Made by a program: the position numbers and the translations under genes
In this document: piece after piece, positions 40,192 through 52,800 of the stretch
Numbering within the stretch: position 1 is the stretch's first letter
Layout of the letters: each line of letters begins with the position of its first letter
Notes under the pieces: model-generated
Seen by the model: only the letters and a program-made list of their open reading frames with translations
Told to the model about the DNA's origin: nothing
The model's database searches: none
DNA from: Lingula anatina
Lineage: Eukaryota > Brachiopoda > Lingulata > Lingulida > Lingulidae
Reading direction: 5' to 3'
Length of the DNA: 62,000 nucleotides
NCBI RefSeq assembly: GCF_001039355.2
Contig: NW_019775823.1
Location: forward strand, 20,541-82,540

Positions 40192-42716
40192 CCTGTATGG
40201 TCAGTAAAGGTGTGGTCCCCCGTTGGTCCAGTCCGGCTACTGGGCGTATACCCCTGGTGGACCGTCCAAGTGGCGGTGGTTTCATTGGCGAGCCTCGGGG
40301 GTACATAATCGTGATAGGCGCATGCTTGATCTATTTCAAATGTGCACGTCATTTCTGAAATGCCGGATAATATTCGGAATAGAGGCTCACCCATAGCAAT
40401 GATACAATGTATTTGGAAGTATTGATTCTAGGTGTATTGTATTCAATACCACCGTGGCGCTTCATCAAATTGATAGGAAATGCTAAAATAAAGTCATTTT
40501 CTTAAATGGATGAAATTGTGAGGATTATTCGCGTCTTCCGAAAATGTTTATAATACTGTGCACACTCCCATTGTCATTGCCGCTGATATAAACACTGACA
40601 ATTTTTTTTCTTCTATACGAGTATGTACATGTATTAAGGAGGTTAATTTCGTCAACTGAATTATCAAATGAAGAACAGTCCTCATGTGCACAATAGATTT
40701 TTTTTTCATCCGGTGTGCAGGTGTGCATGTGTGTGTGTGTGTGTGTGAGCAGGGAATAATATCGGATATAATCGTCTGGTGTGTGTGAGAGAGAGAGAGG
40801 GAGAGAGACGGTGCATATCGCTACTGGTCCAAAATCGGTAGAAAGTACTCAGCATGCAATCACAATGAATGTAACCACACATCATGTACCCAGTATTTAC
40901 CGACCTGCATCACATGGACCTCGTGTGATGACAACGTTATCTACGGAGAGACTGGAGTGCGTCAGTACTGTTGACACAGTTGAACTCGCGTTAAAAAACA
41001 CCAAAGTGTCACCAAGTGCCCCCGTGCCTTCTGCTGGTGGAAGGGTGACACGAGCATGTCGCCATGTCCCGTTGCTAATCTCTGAATCTGGGGCTGCAGG
41101 TGAAAATGATAACATAATTGATATTAATATGATAATATGGATTACATCAGCTAACGAGGATTATGAAATATGATAGGTCCACAAGTCAAGAACGGCTTTA
41201 CTGATCCTTGAGACACTGCATATCAGTATGATGATCTGTTGGAATTTTGGAGAGAGGGTGCGTGTTAAGGCATATATAGGCCTACGTACTGTGTTTATAT
41301 AGATGACCCTTTCGTTTTGTGACACGATCTACACAATAAACCATATTTTAGTATTTTCCTTCCTAAGCACAGTTTGTTTGTTTTTTTTCGGCAGTCTGCA
41401 CATTGAGGGAGTTAACCACATAATTATTTAAGTAAAAGATATCATTATTAACTGTAAATTATGCATGAGGCTACATTGGTTGGTTTATGTCTCACGAGTG
41501 TCACTTACAATGTGACGACCAAATCACATCAATCTGAGTTGCGTTTCCAGACATAACAGCAACATCTATCGTCAGTGAAACGCCAATCTGAAGGTACAGG
41601 AAAGCGAGACACCGCGGTATGTACAGCGGCGGCATGGGCGGTGACCGCAGTACAGCGCCTGTTTTTAAAGTCGTGTTAGCAATGACATGCGCAAAGCCAC
41701 CTGTAATGGCAAAAGACAAAATTTGTAAAATTCACACATTGCACTTAGCCTACCCGGAACAAGGAGGTGTTCCTCATACACCCCTTGGAAGGCAATAGAA
41801 ATAGTCTTTTTGTCTCAATATTTCATTAATAATCATAATTATCATTATACATGTCGTTTCTGCTCATTGCATAACAAAACAATCCTTTTCTCCTTTTTCA
41901 ATCTAACGTTATTCATATGCTGTTTAATTCTGCCATTTTAAACATCCAAAGAACATACATAGATCAGAAATTTGAAAATTAATTTAAGCATTACGTATAC
42001 CATAGACTGGTCTTTGCTCCTTTATTACATACAGTATTTGCATGTTATTTTTACTTCTCATCTCATTAAAAAGGTTGAATATTATCATGGACATACCGTC
42101 CCCGTTTCTTCCTAACGTCCATTGCATGTTATCTAGGGAAAGCTGTGTAAAATTGCACCAATGTTCATTAAAGGTGCATTCCACTTCCGCCTCTTTACCA
42201 TTAACCCTTTGACCTAGATGATAGAAATACATGTAGCTATAGCTATACAAAGAGTTCATATATGGAGTTGTTTTGTAAAGTATAATTTGTTAAGTCTACA
42301 GCTGCTTCTAAAATAGCCTGTGCTAATGTTACAAAGATATGCGTGATGGCTTTGATCTAGGTGTTGCAATTAAAAAGCTTTTTCAGATTTGTCTTTCTCG
42401 TTAAACAGATATTATGGAATAATTGTGTAGTCGGAATCTCCTCTCTCTTTGTTTTATATTTAACTCTCGACAGAAACATACATTTTATAGGCATGTAAAG
42501 TATGAATATTAATGAAAATATTTGTTTTCTTTCAGGTGGGAAGTTCCTTCCATTTAAGAAATCCCCGCCATATTGCAATGAAAACATGTTTAAATGCGGA
42601 CTTGTTTTTACTTTAGTTTCCACATCATAGTATCGAATGGGTGTATGTTACTCACCTGTTGTAAAATAGAACAATATGAAGTAATATACAGCGAGGAATT
42701 TCTCTGGTCTTGCCAT
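35672..42716 (-). CDS. Gene 4: two-MAM receptor-like protein with giant mucin stalk
   Basis: Exons: 42716-42656, 42213-42097, 41700-41509, 41093-40905, 40354-40193, 39597-39400, 38828-36504, 36298-36211, 35894-35672; in frame, 1184 aa. The signal peptide starts MARPEKFLAVYYFILF. The first MAM is degenerate: exon 1 stops before TGP..DHT, exon 2 has RCLAFLYLQIG instead of RCL.F.YHMYG, and exon 3 reads SLSVDNVVITRGPC. The second MAM is canonical at its end (CAVFFYHMWG, GDIALDDVIVVNGVC) but its first exon reads TCTFEIDQACAYHDY. The stalk (about 357-1081) includes 21 copies of an 11-residue repeat. The membrane segment starts TIIIGAGTALFLIIL; the tail ends exactly at NPVYN and also has YNNQVYS. 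The signal exon and 5' flank are homologous to those of gene 6. Confidence 0.82.
37560..38260 (-). repeat. 33-bp coding minisatellite in the gene 4 stalk
   Basis: About 21 tandem copies of a 33-base unit encode STTPSSTAVYD-like 11-residue repeats (variants TAVDD, AAVDD, KAVYN). The frame is kept throughout. Ser and Thr in each unit suggest dense O-glycosylation; an Asp/Tyr pair ends most units. Copy number is likely variable. Confidence 0.9.
39658..39691. repeat. (GTT)n microsatellite
   Basis: About 11 units lie in the gene 4 intron just upstream (minus sense) of the acceptor at 39597. Confidence 0.9.
40133..40184. repeat. (AT)n microsatellite at a splice donor
   Basis: The tract begins within about 10 bases of the GTGTGT donor of the exon 40354-40193 in gene 4. 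Confidence 0.9.
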
Positions 42717-44272
42717 CTTTCCCTGGGAAGTGTGTGTGAAATATCCACAAGCGTTATTTCCGGATATGAGTAAGAAAAATAAGTCTCCCTTTCGTCTTTC
42801 CCTAGCATTCGTAAATATTAACACGGTTGAGGATTTCATAAATGGACATTTGTTTATCTATGGTACTTATTGATAAGGGGTAACTTTTGAATTTAAGTCA
42901 ACGTGCCAAATTTTATAATGAGTTAGAATGATTGCACCCGTCGCAGATTGAGGTTAATTACTTGGCCGAAGGTAAGTTTTTTAAAAGAATCCAACAGTTG
43001 TTGAATAATGGTGGTCTTATTTTCAAAACTTGGACGTTTTGAAATACATGCATGTGTAAATATAGATGTATATGAAACTTTTTTTTACTTCAAACAAATG
43101 TGCTTGGAGTTCGCTTAGGAGACAGCGCATAACACGTGCATGCAACAGTAAGAAGCTTTGCATTGACTTTTAATTTTTTTTTTTAATCTTTATAGGGTTT
43201 TAAACATCGATTGGCTATTTTGGATGGTACTTTCACTTTCAGGGATGCATGTCACCTGATAAACGCATTGAGCAAAAATTACTCCTATGTCAGGAAAGAG
43301 TGCTTTAATTATAAAAAAAAAAAGAAATCCCGTATGTAACTCAAATGAGTTCATTTAATACAGCTGGTTTACAGAAACAGCTTGATTTGCCTGAAACCCA
43401 ACCCATCAAACTACAACATGGCCTTCGGTTAAAGGATGTTTTAGGACAGATATAGAACAGTACAGATAGAATATTATAGGCTACAAATATAATAAAATAA
43501 AATACCCAATTAAGCCAAAATATTTGTAAGTATATAAGCTTACAAGCTGACAAAATTATTAGGTATGATGGAAATTTATAAAGTACAATACAATATGTGG
43601 ACTTATTAAAAACAGAGAAAATACAATCCAAAAAAATAATTCACTTTACAGAATTACCACATCAAATCTTCTAAAGGCCCTAAAATTCGATAAGCTGGTT
43701 AACAAACACAACTGACCCGATTTTCGAGGCACTGCTACATATAAAAATTCAGTGGACATTAAATATTGTTTATATACATCAATTGGAACTCATCGTAATC
43801 TGTAGGTATACAGTAGAAATATGTGAAAAGATAAAGATGTCACGTACTCATATAGAATTGCAAATCACCTTCTGTGAGGATAAAACAATTCTTTTGAATA
43901 CACAGGGCGCTCCGAGTGTCTACTCAATTAGTTCTTCTCCTAAATAGCACAGAGTCTAAAATAACCTTTATTGCGTCACCAGACAACTCCGCTTTGTATT
44001 GGATAACACTTTGTGAAAGCCATAACTGTTGCTATGTAATGGTCAGACCAGTGAGCTACTTGCGCTTATAAATACGGCCTACTAAGATTGGTCGCCCTAT
44101 GTTATTTCGGTCCATTCCCAATGGAAACAGGTCTTAAGATGATCGACCCAAGATGCTTCTTGCATAATCGCATCATCTGTTGACGTCAGGAAGACAATGA
44201 CATTAGTTTTCTTATGAACGAAGCCTGGTTAGAATCAAAGGTTATAAGTCAGTTCTCCCAATATGTAAAATG
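42717..44272. other. Intergenic region between genes 4 and 5 (duplicated)
   Basis: It aligns in blocks to 57453-59092. Examples are the GTAAATATTA..CACGG flank of the gene 4/6 first exons, and ATGAGTTCAT(T/A)TAATACAGCTGGTTTA at about 43344 and 58250. No additional exon is supported. It contains the gene 4 promoter and gene 5 3' UTR. Confidence 0.55.
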
Positions 44273-47200
44273 TCATTGTGGAGACATTTCCATTTGCTGC
44301 GCAGTGTTGGTTTCTAGCTCATCGGCTTCTTTATCAGCACTATGGGAACCCTTACCAATCTCCTCATCATCACCCGGCTTTTCGTAGATATCGACCGCTG
44401 ATTTCTGCTTTCTGGAAATTATACGGTTTTAAACTACATGTACCTGTATGTGTGGAAGAAAGCGATACGTGTAGTAGTAGTAGGAAGTGTGACGGTGAGT
44501 AGTATGAAATATAAGAGTAACGTTAAAACGTTAAAATGGCTGTGTAATGAGTGGCAACGCATAAGGTGAAGATGAATCGATGGCGTTCATATCGACAAAA
44601 CAACAATTGAATCAAACTGAACATGCTGTATTAAAACACGCTTGAAAGTATGCAGGTAGTTTATGTTTGAAGAAGAGATACTTTGGGTGAACTGTTAACT
44701 TTGAGTTGACTCACAGTTTTACGGCAGCGATGACGGCTACAGTTACTAAAATTATGACCAGAAGTCCTCCGCCTCCTGCACCAGTGGCTATAGCTATGAT
44801 TTCACCTCAAACAGAAAACCACATTCAATCATTTAGAAGCCGGTGACAGTACTTCATTGTATCATTATGCATCATGGTACAAAAGTTGATCAGTGAAAAT
44901 AGTCAAAAATATTAAAAATATACGATAGAATATTTTAAAAAAAATTACTTAAAATTAATGCAATTTCAGCAAATCCAAGCATAGGGGCCATTTAGATTTT
45001 GTCGTAGATCTCAAAGGTCTCAATTCCATTGGCCATATTGACCATTTTACTTACAGATGGATAGCACATGATCCTAATTTGGACGTCAGAATACTCCATT
45101 TCCTGTGAAACCCACAGATAAACCCGTACTTACAGAGTTTTGCTCATAACAGGATGTGTTAGCGGGCTAGAAATTGCCTAATCCAAATGGTACCCATTTT
45201 AACCATAATAAAAACCAAATGACAGCTAATTACTGCCCACATTATCCTATGATACGCAAGCCGATAATTAATTGTCCATGTTGGAAGAAAGTAACTTGAG
45301 ACCTTATTATTGATTATTGAAGACAAGCCGAAAATCACAAATGTACCGTTACCTTCGCTTCCCTTGTTTTTGTCTTTGTTTCCTTGCTTTGGTTCCGTTG
45401 TTGGAAAAGCTTTGACATTCGAATCACCATTTGTTGTAGCAGAAATCAAACTAGTCGCTGTAGTGGTTGTTTCGAAATTAATCACGTTACTGGCGACATT
45501 CGAGGCGGTCAGGAAAGGTGAAGTATGACTACTTCCCACATTCACGAAAAATGTCGCAGAGGGTTGGTTTGCGTCTATTGTTTTTGTCACACGAGACGCC
45601 TGCTCATTCGAAGCGACCCCTTTGGTCTGTTCTGAAACTGTATTCAACTCTGTAAGAGTTGTGACTTCGAGCTGTAAATACGCTGTCGCTGACGGTGTTA
45701 CTTTCGACGACGAAACTGCTTGTAGAGTTGCATCTGCGGTGACAACTAATAGGTTAGGCAATGACAACTGAGTCGTAGCAACAGAGGGAGGAGAAAAAGA
45801 CGAAGGTGTTGCACCAGGTAACAAAGAATATGTATCCAAAGAAGATGAAAGTACTTGTGCTACACTTGAGGACGAAGCAAAGACTTGTTGCGTGGATACA
45901 TACCGTACACCAGTAGTATCAGAAAACATGTTCGAAAACGTTGACGACTGAGTGATATATGAGTTATCCGTCACCAAAACGGTGCTGGGCTCATATGTAT
46001 GTATATCAGAAAATGCATTATTCCAAATACTTGAAGTTTCGAATGAAGAATCTGTTGTCGTTGGAATATCCACGTCACCGTTTCCTGGACAAGTTCCATT
46101 TTCAATGATTACGTCATCTATGGCAATGTCTCCTAAAGCGCTTGTCCCACGGACTGCTATAAAAGCTAAGTCGCCTGCTCCATCTGTGATATTTACTATT
46201 GCTTGTTTCCAGTCCGGTCCTTGTCTCCCTGTTAAATACGAAAAAGACACGTATTCAGGCCTGCAGTCAAGCCAGTTACCTCACCAGTTACTACATTACA
46301 AACATTTGCCAACTTGAAATGTCTCAGTAGTTTAATACTGCCCTGTGCCAGCATATTGCGTACATGTAAATACACAGAGATCGACATTAAAGAAAACATG
46401 AAAATAATGAAATAATTGGGCATTATTAACCTTAAACGTTAAGTTTAATTAATTGTAATTTGCCAATGCTGTTTATAACTGTGAGAAGTTTTTACCCTCC
46501 GTTTTGGTTATTGGCTCTCTNNNNNNNNNNNNNNNNNNNNNNNNNNNNNNNNNNNNNNNNNNNNNNNNNNNNNNNNNNNNNNNNNNNNNNNNNNNNNNNN
46601 NNNNNNNNNNNNNNNNNNNNNNNNNNNNNNNNNNNNNNNNNNNNNNNNNNNNNNNNNNNNNNNNNNNNNNNNNNNNNNNNNNNTTTTTTTTTTTTTTTTG
46701 TAAAATTACCCTAACTGAATGCACAGTTAATTATTAAAATGGTTTTGCCTGGGTGTGTTGGTAACAGGTCTATTTGATTTGGTATTAGTTGGTATTCGCG
46801 CCAAAAAGTGCATTCAAAATTATTTAGAAATGTGCCCTTATAATATTTATTGACATTTAGTAGTATCACCCATATTTTAAAAAGAACATGGCCTTTTACC
46901 ATGTTTGTATTCTTGTTGTTTTCTAAGCATTCATTGCCTACCTATTCTTGACCAATGTCTTAAAACAACACTCCCGGTAGAGTTGATTGATACAACTTCC
47001 AGAGAACCGAGAAGAGTGCCCTCCATGTGGTAAAAGAAACGTAGACAGCGTTGTAATGAAATTCCCTGGATAAAGGGGAAAATCAGCCGGGCGGAATAAT
47101 CTGGAACTTTGCCCTTTGCCTCCATGTACATGTAATTCCCAACTGTCAAATTAGAAAAAAAAATGCATGTCATTGAACATTAAGCAACTTCCACAGTTTT

Positions 47201-48525
47201 TTTAGTATTAAAATATATTTGATATATTTTAAATCACTGAATACAATTAGTATAAAAGTTAATATAAATGGATTGGGTAATACATAAGTTAATATTTTGG
47301 ATACTACATAGACATGTTTGGTATAAACACCAAAATATTTGAATTGCTGTAGGAATGACATGTTCGCCAGGGATATGTTAAATTACTCAACAAAATTGAA
47401 TAAAATGGCTGAAAAGAAGTTGATTTTTAGGCACTTTTGGTTTCCTTTTGGTTTTTAACAAATATGCCCTAACTAGAATTGTTTAATACCTCACGCCATT
47501 CAAGCACTTATCTTATGAATACCAGATATGCTAAAAGCAGTTTATCATGTTTCACAAACCTCCCGTTGTATGATCACCATTCGGCCCTGTGTCATTTGTT
47601 GGCGTCCCCCCTCTATGCCATATCCAATCACTATGATTTCTGTCAAACGTAAAATTGCATATGGACTGCTCCTCAAATGTACAATTTAACAAAATGCCCT
47701 GTGGTGCCTCTATTACCTGTTCCAATGTTAAACCTAAAAAGGAAAAATCCATGAATTACATCAGTTTTTTATGACTACATGTACGTAGGTGATGTGTAGC
47801 CAGCAGTGATACAAATGTTTGGCGTATTTAACACTGAATCCAGCTGTGTTTATTTATGATAGGACATTCGAATCAAACCTGGTGTCATCAAATGTGATAT
47901 GGTATTTAAGTAGTAACCAGTATGTAACGCCTATAAAAGAGCTTGTGTCTCCTGGTTATGTCAAGCCCAAGCAATGTACATGACATACATACAAAGCCAA
48001 TTTCAAACAATACAGTAGCACTGGTAAACAACCGGAATCGATAACCAAAAATAGCGGGAATATTACGCGAAAATATATATAGCTGTTTACTCCCATATTT
48101 AGGCGGTAGTTTTTCCACCAAGGAACGTAGGTATAATGCACTCTAAATAAACTGTGTAAATTGATTCAAACCCCTCCTTGGTTGGCATCCGATTATAAAT
48201 GAATGTGTGTTTCCCTCTGTGTTTATTACAAACACCAGTACATGCATACCTATAAATTATATCAGTTTTAAAAACGTTTTTCTTCCTTGCAAATTTAGCA
48301 ATTATGTCCTTGCAATTTTTAGAGCTACAGCTAGCTTAAACTTGAACCAAAATAAGGAAAAGAATATAAACCGAATAGTGAAGATTAAGGTTTACATTGT
48401 ATAGGTGTCTTTTCCTCCATTTGACCATGCATTTCAAGATATTCATAGTAAAACAAACACTTACCCAGAAGACCTGCAGTCGCCATCAAACAACTGAATA
48501 ATCTTCGAACCGTTCTGTCCGTCAT
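44273..48525 (-). CDS. Gene 5: single-MAM transmembrane receptor-like protein
   Basis: Exons: 48525-48465, 47733-47560, 47142-46942, 46228-45353, 44805-44715, 44411-44273; in frame, 513 aa. The signal peptide is MTDRTVRRLFSCLMATAGLL. The MAM (about 35-195) has NCTFEEQSICNFTFDRNHSD, TPTNDTGPNGDHTTGG, NYMYMEAKG, RCLRFFYHMEG and GDIAIDDVIIENGTC. The stalk (about 196-437) is Ser/Thr-rich but not repetitive. The membrane segment starts IIAIATGAGGGGLLVIIL. The 45-residue acidic tail has IYEKPGDDEE and ends MEMSPQ; it lacks NPxY but keeps a Tyr. The stalk donor at 45352 is chosen by homology to gene 7; a second donor nine bases further downstream would also stay in frame. A 163-base gap lies in the intron 46229-46941. 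Confidence 0.83.
46521..46683. other. Assembly gap (163 N) followed by a T-run
   Basis: The gap lies inside the gene 5 intron between the second and third MAM exons. All exons of the family plan are present on either side, so missing coding sequence is not required. Confidence 0.98.
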
Positions 48526-48715
48526 AGCCGCGTTTGGTACTGGTGAGGTTTACCGTACTTTAACGAGAATTCAGGAAATGAAAACACCAGCAAATTAGAG
48601 GTACGCTGCCAGGGCTTTCTATTTACAAGTCACCTCTCAAAGTAAAGATGACGCTTGACTTTTGATCTTGTATAGGGGCAGTTTGTTAATTGCTATGACT
48701 GGCATAATCCTAGCT
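48526..48715 (-). promoter_or_regulatory. Gene 5 promoter block (duplicated at 33105-33300)
   Basis: It shares ACGAGAATTCAGGAAAT, AAAACACCAGCAA and GACTTTTGATCTTG-like blocks with the flank of the alternative gene 3 first exon. No clear TATA box is seen. Confidence 0.5.
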
Positions 48716-49878
48716 ATCATAGCTAATCTAAATACTGTAAAAGGAAAAGTACACTTAAGATTCACAAAGTCTTGTAAACAAAACAAGTAACAAAATAATT
48801 AATGAAAATTATAATTGAACACGCTTATGTGAATGCATTTTTTGCAACCCTTTTCACATAAAAATACTGAATAAGGCCATGCAATTGTTTCTTTTTCTTT
48901 AAACAGACATGGAACAAATTAATTCATGCTCCCTTCTTCAACCGCGACCTCAACTGAGTTTCAGTCAAAGACGTTTCTGTATTAATATATATATCACTAT
49001 TTAATCATAAATGACGGGCGAGATATGTGTTGAGAAGTTCGTACTGTACCTCTTATCAATGATACAGCATACACATAGTTACAGTGTTTGTTTTGAAAAC
49101 GTCAAAACTAAAACTCCTTTCAAACTACCACCTTATCTGAGATAACCAGCTTTTTTTCTGTATTTTGTACGTGCCATAAAAAAGTGGGTCCGTAAACTCG
49201 CGAAACACAATCATTTGCAACCTAATGTTGTGCGACGCTATTCTGGCAGATTTGGTTGTTAAGATGGTTTTTGAAGGAAATCTTAATGAAAGAATCGATA
49301 TGTTTGAACAAAAACTACAAAAATACATGCACATAAAACACAAGAATATGTAATAAACCCCCATTGTTTTATTTTGAAAGCAGATAAATCGTTTTTATTT
49401 AAATAAACCTTTAATCTTATAATGTGAATCATCAACGACGGCAGATGCATCATACGTTTACACTGAAAAAATGCTCAGGTCTATCTCCGCCAATGCCTAA
49501 ATAAACGTGTTAGGTCTTTGTTAAGAAGTTTCACCAAGGTAATTTTTATTTGCAGCTTGCTTTTAGGAAGCTTTTTATTATTATTATTTATTTTTATTTT
49601 TTTTTTTTTTACAAAAGGTCGTAAACTAAATCATGTTTCCTCTTTTCAAAAACATTAACACCGAGACTTACATTAATCGATATTTATAAAATGCCCATTA
49701 ATTTATTTGATGGCCTCCGCCTTATCTGTATATGCTTCCTCTGTATATTATCTGACAATGATAAACAAAATGTTGCAAATTTCATATAAATGTACAGGCA
49801 CCCAACAGAGTCACACATTGTCCACAAAACACCATGGGCTGTCCTTCCCCTTAACTGAAGGGATTTTAAAAGCAATTT
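48716..49878. other. Intergenic region between genes 5 and 6
   Basis: The first part (to about 49095) continues the duplicated flank shared with 33560-33740. The rest is AT-rich with a T-run near 49600; it includes the gene 6 3' UTR. No exon is supported. Confidence 0.5.
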
Positions 49879-52800
49879 CTATATTTCTGTAGTAGGTGTA
49901 TTTGAAATTGCCTCGCCGTTTTTGCCCTGGATGTGTCTTTGGGTATCCGTGACGTCATGACTGTGAATGACGATATCAGGCGGGGGAAGCAGTGTCACGT
50001 CATAAGTGGGGTTTTCTATTTTTAACACACCAGATTCATACACGCTACACCGCGGACTGGAAGCTTCGTAGATATCAGTGTACGGAGTCTGCCTGCGCCT
50101 GTTAGAAAATTTGATGAACAATTAATCTTAAAGGATAAAAATTTAATATAGCGATTTGACAAATAGCAGCAGCTTCCCATCCTTAATTGTGTTTTAGTAA
50201 ATTTTTTTTCAAATATAGCTAAATGCACAAGAGATTTTACAGAAGCCCAATAAAACGATTTGTTTGTTACTCACCGCCTCATAATAATTAATATGATAAG
50301 GATAGTCAGAAGCACCGCAACGCCACCACCGGCCGCTCCAGCGATTATAAACATCATTTGCCCTACAACAGGATACATAGTGAATACTACAGTGTCTTTA
50401 TAGCAGTGCAAAATGTCACCTGTGTATGTGACATAATAAGTTGATAAATGGATGATACATGTAGTTGTTACACTGCAGATATTGTAGGTATAAGGAAACC
50501 GCATTACACTTAACAAATGCAATAACAGTGTTAGGTTTTGATATGACTGTAAGTAAGTGAGGACAAGTTTCACATTGCTCTATAATAATAGCATGATCTG
50601 TGTGTGTGTGTGTGTGTGTGTACCTGCGTTATCTTCGTCATTGCCTTGCTTCTGTTTCTCTCTATCACCATCTTTGGGATCGACCGTTGTCTTGCTCAAT
50701 TTAGGTGTGGTCACTGCAGCAGGGGGTGTGGTCATTACAGCAGTAGGTGTGGTTATTACAACACTAGGCGTGGTTATTGCAGCAGGATGTGTGGTTAATA
50801 CAGCAGACGGCGGTGTTAATGACGTTGAACCAGTAAAAGCTATAGTCGAAGCCATTGGTGTGTTTGTTGATATCGTAGCAAATTCTAAAGTGGCGGGCGT
50901 GGTATTTACAGTGGCAGGCGTGGTTGTTGGTGTAGAAGGCGTGGACGTCGCAGAGGTAGGCGTGATTGGTACAGTGGTAGGCGTAGTTATTGCAGTACTT
51001 GGCGTGGTTATTGCAGTGGTAGGGGTGGCTGTCGGAGTGGTTGGCGTGGTTTTCGTAGTTGCAGGCTTCGTTGTCTTTGTCGTTTGTATGGTTGTTACAG
51101 ATGACAAAGTGGTTGTATTGTTGACAAATGTAGTTGTGGCTGTGATGTGTGTGGATGCTGTAGTTGTAGGAGCGCTTGTGATGGGCGTCGATGTCATCGT
51201 TGATTGAGGGGTTGTGATCGGCGAGAATGACGTAGTTGATGGTGAGGTTGTGATAGTGGTAGACAGGGTTGTTGCACTGGTTGTCATGGTTGCAATATTG
51301 ATAGGTGTTGCTGTGGTTGTAACGGGCATGGATGTCGTAGATGATGGAGTAGTTGCCTCAGTGGAAGGCAGAGTTGTTTCAGTGGTTGGCGTGGTTTCCA
51401 TAGTTGTCGGAGAGGTGGTCTCAGCGTTAGGTGTGGTTGTGGAAGGCGTGGCTGTTGTAGTTGACGTAGGAATTGTCATAGTTGTAGGCGTGGCATCGGT
51501 AGAAGTAGGGATAACTGTAAACGTGGTAGTCGCGGTTGATGGAGTTGTTGTGATTTTGGTAGGCGTGGTTGCCATAGTTCTCGGAGTGGTTGTCGTTGTG
51601 GTAGGTGTGGCTGTTGTTGTCGGAGTGGTAGGCGTGGTAGTCGTTGTTAACGGGGGTGTAATCGTGGTGGTAGGCATATTTGCGGTAGTAGTAGGATTGG
51701 TCGTCGTAGAAGCAACTGTTGAAGACACAGTAGAAGAAGCTGCCTCTGAAGTAAGATGCCCAACGCAAGGCTCACCTTCGATAGTCACATCATCAACTGC
51801 AATGTCACTTAGATAACTACCAGGTCGTTTTGCCACAAATGCCAGACTAGTAGCTCCCACAGGTATGTCTACTGTGGCATTTTTCCAAGCGGGACCTTGA
51901 TTATCTGTTTGAGAGATAAATGCATCTCTTAGCAACGTGCAGTAATAGAAAAAGTGCCACTCAATGAGCCCAGGCACAATTTGATTAAAAGGTTTTAAAA
52001 GAGAACCAAACTGCGGTGGAATGTGTTATCTATTTTCTTTAACATTTGCACCTTATCTCAGATTGGATACAGAAATATAAGTATACATCAATATGTTATT
52101 GCTATAATTTTGATTATCTTTCTATATTTGAAAGACGGCATCTTTACACAATAATGAATGTAATAAAAGTTAAACTAACTCTCCATTGACCACAGAGTCT
52201 GAGTAACGCTCCCAGAGGAGTTCACAACAACCACCTTCAGGGACCCAACTACTGTTGGCTCTCCGAGAGCAGCATACATGTGGTAGTAGAAACGTAGACA
52301 GCAAGCATGCATCGTCTCCAACAATGGCGGGAAGAGTAACCAGGCTTCGGAATTAGGCAACACCCCACTTGCCTCCATGTATACATAATAACCAGCTGCA
52401 AGAGACACCAGGTCAAAAAGCATTAAGTTTACCGCGGTAAGACAATTAAAACGCAAATTCTCTTTTCATATTTATATAAATCGCTTATATGTTTGAATAT
52501 TTAATCTTTTCATATGTTTGTGACTTTAATGAACACAACATTGGCTATTTCTGTAGCTTAATCCAAGTTCTATGACCGTGTACCGTCCTTTTCTAAAACA
52601 TGAAAGCATGTAAACTGCTTTAGATGCTGGCAAGCTCCATTTTAGTAAATGAGGATCAGGGCCTCTAAATCATGAGATTAAGTTATATTCTCGGGCACAT
52701 AACAACGACGAATGAACAGGTATTAATGTTAATACGTGTACTACCAGGATGTTTCGTACCTCCAGTAGTGTGGTCACCAGCTGGCCTCGTCCTACTACTG

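Noticed and set aside
50557-51816. Val-rich plus-strand frames and a His/Tyr/Asn-rich minus frame over the gene 6 stalk
   Set aside because: They are alternative frames of the (ACN)n-rich stalk exon; only the Thr/Pro frame continues into the MAM end and a good donor.
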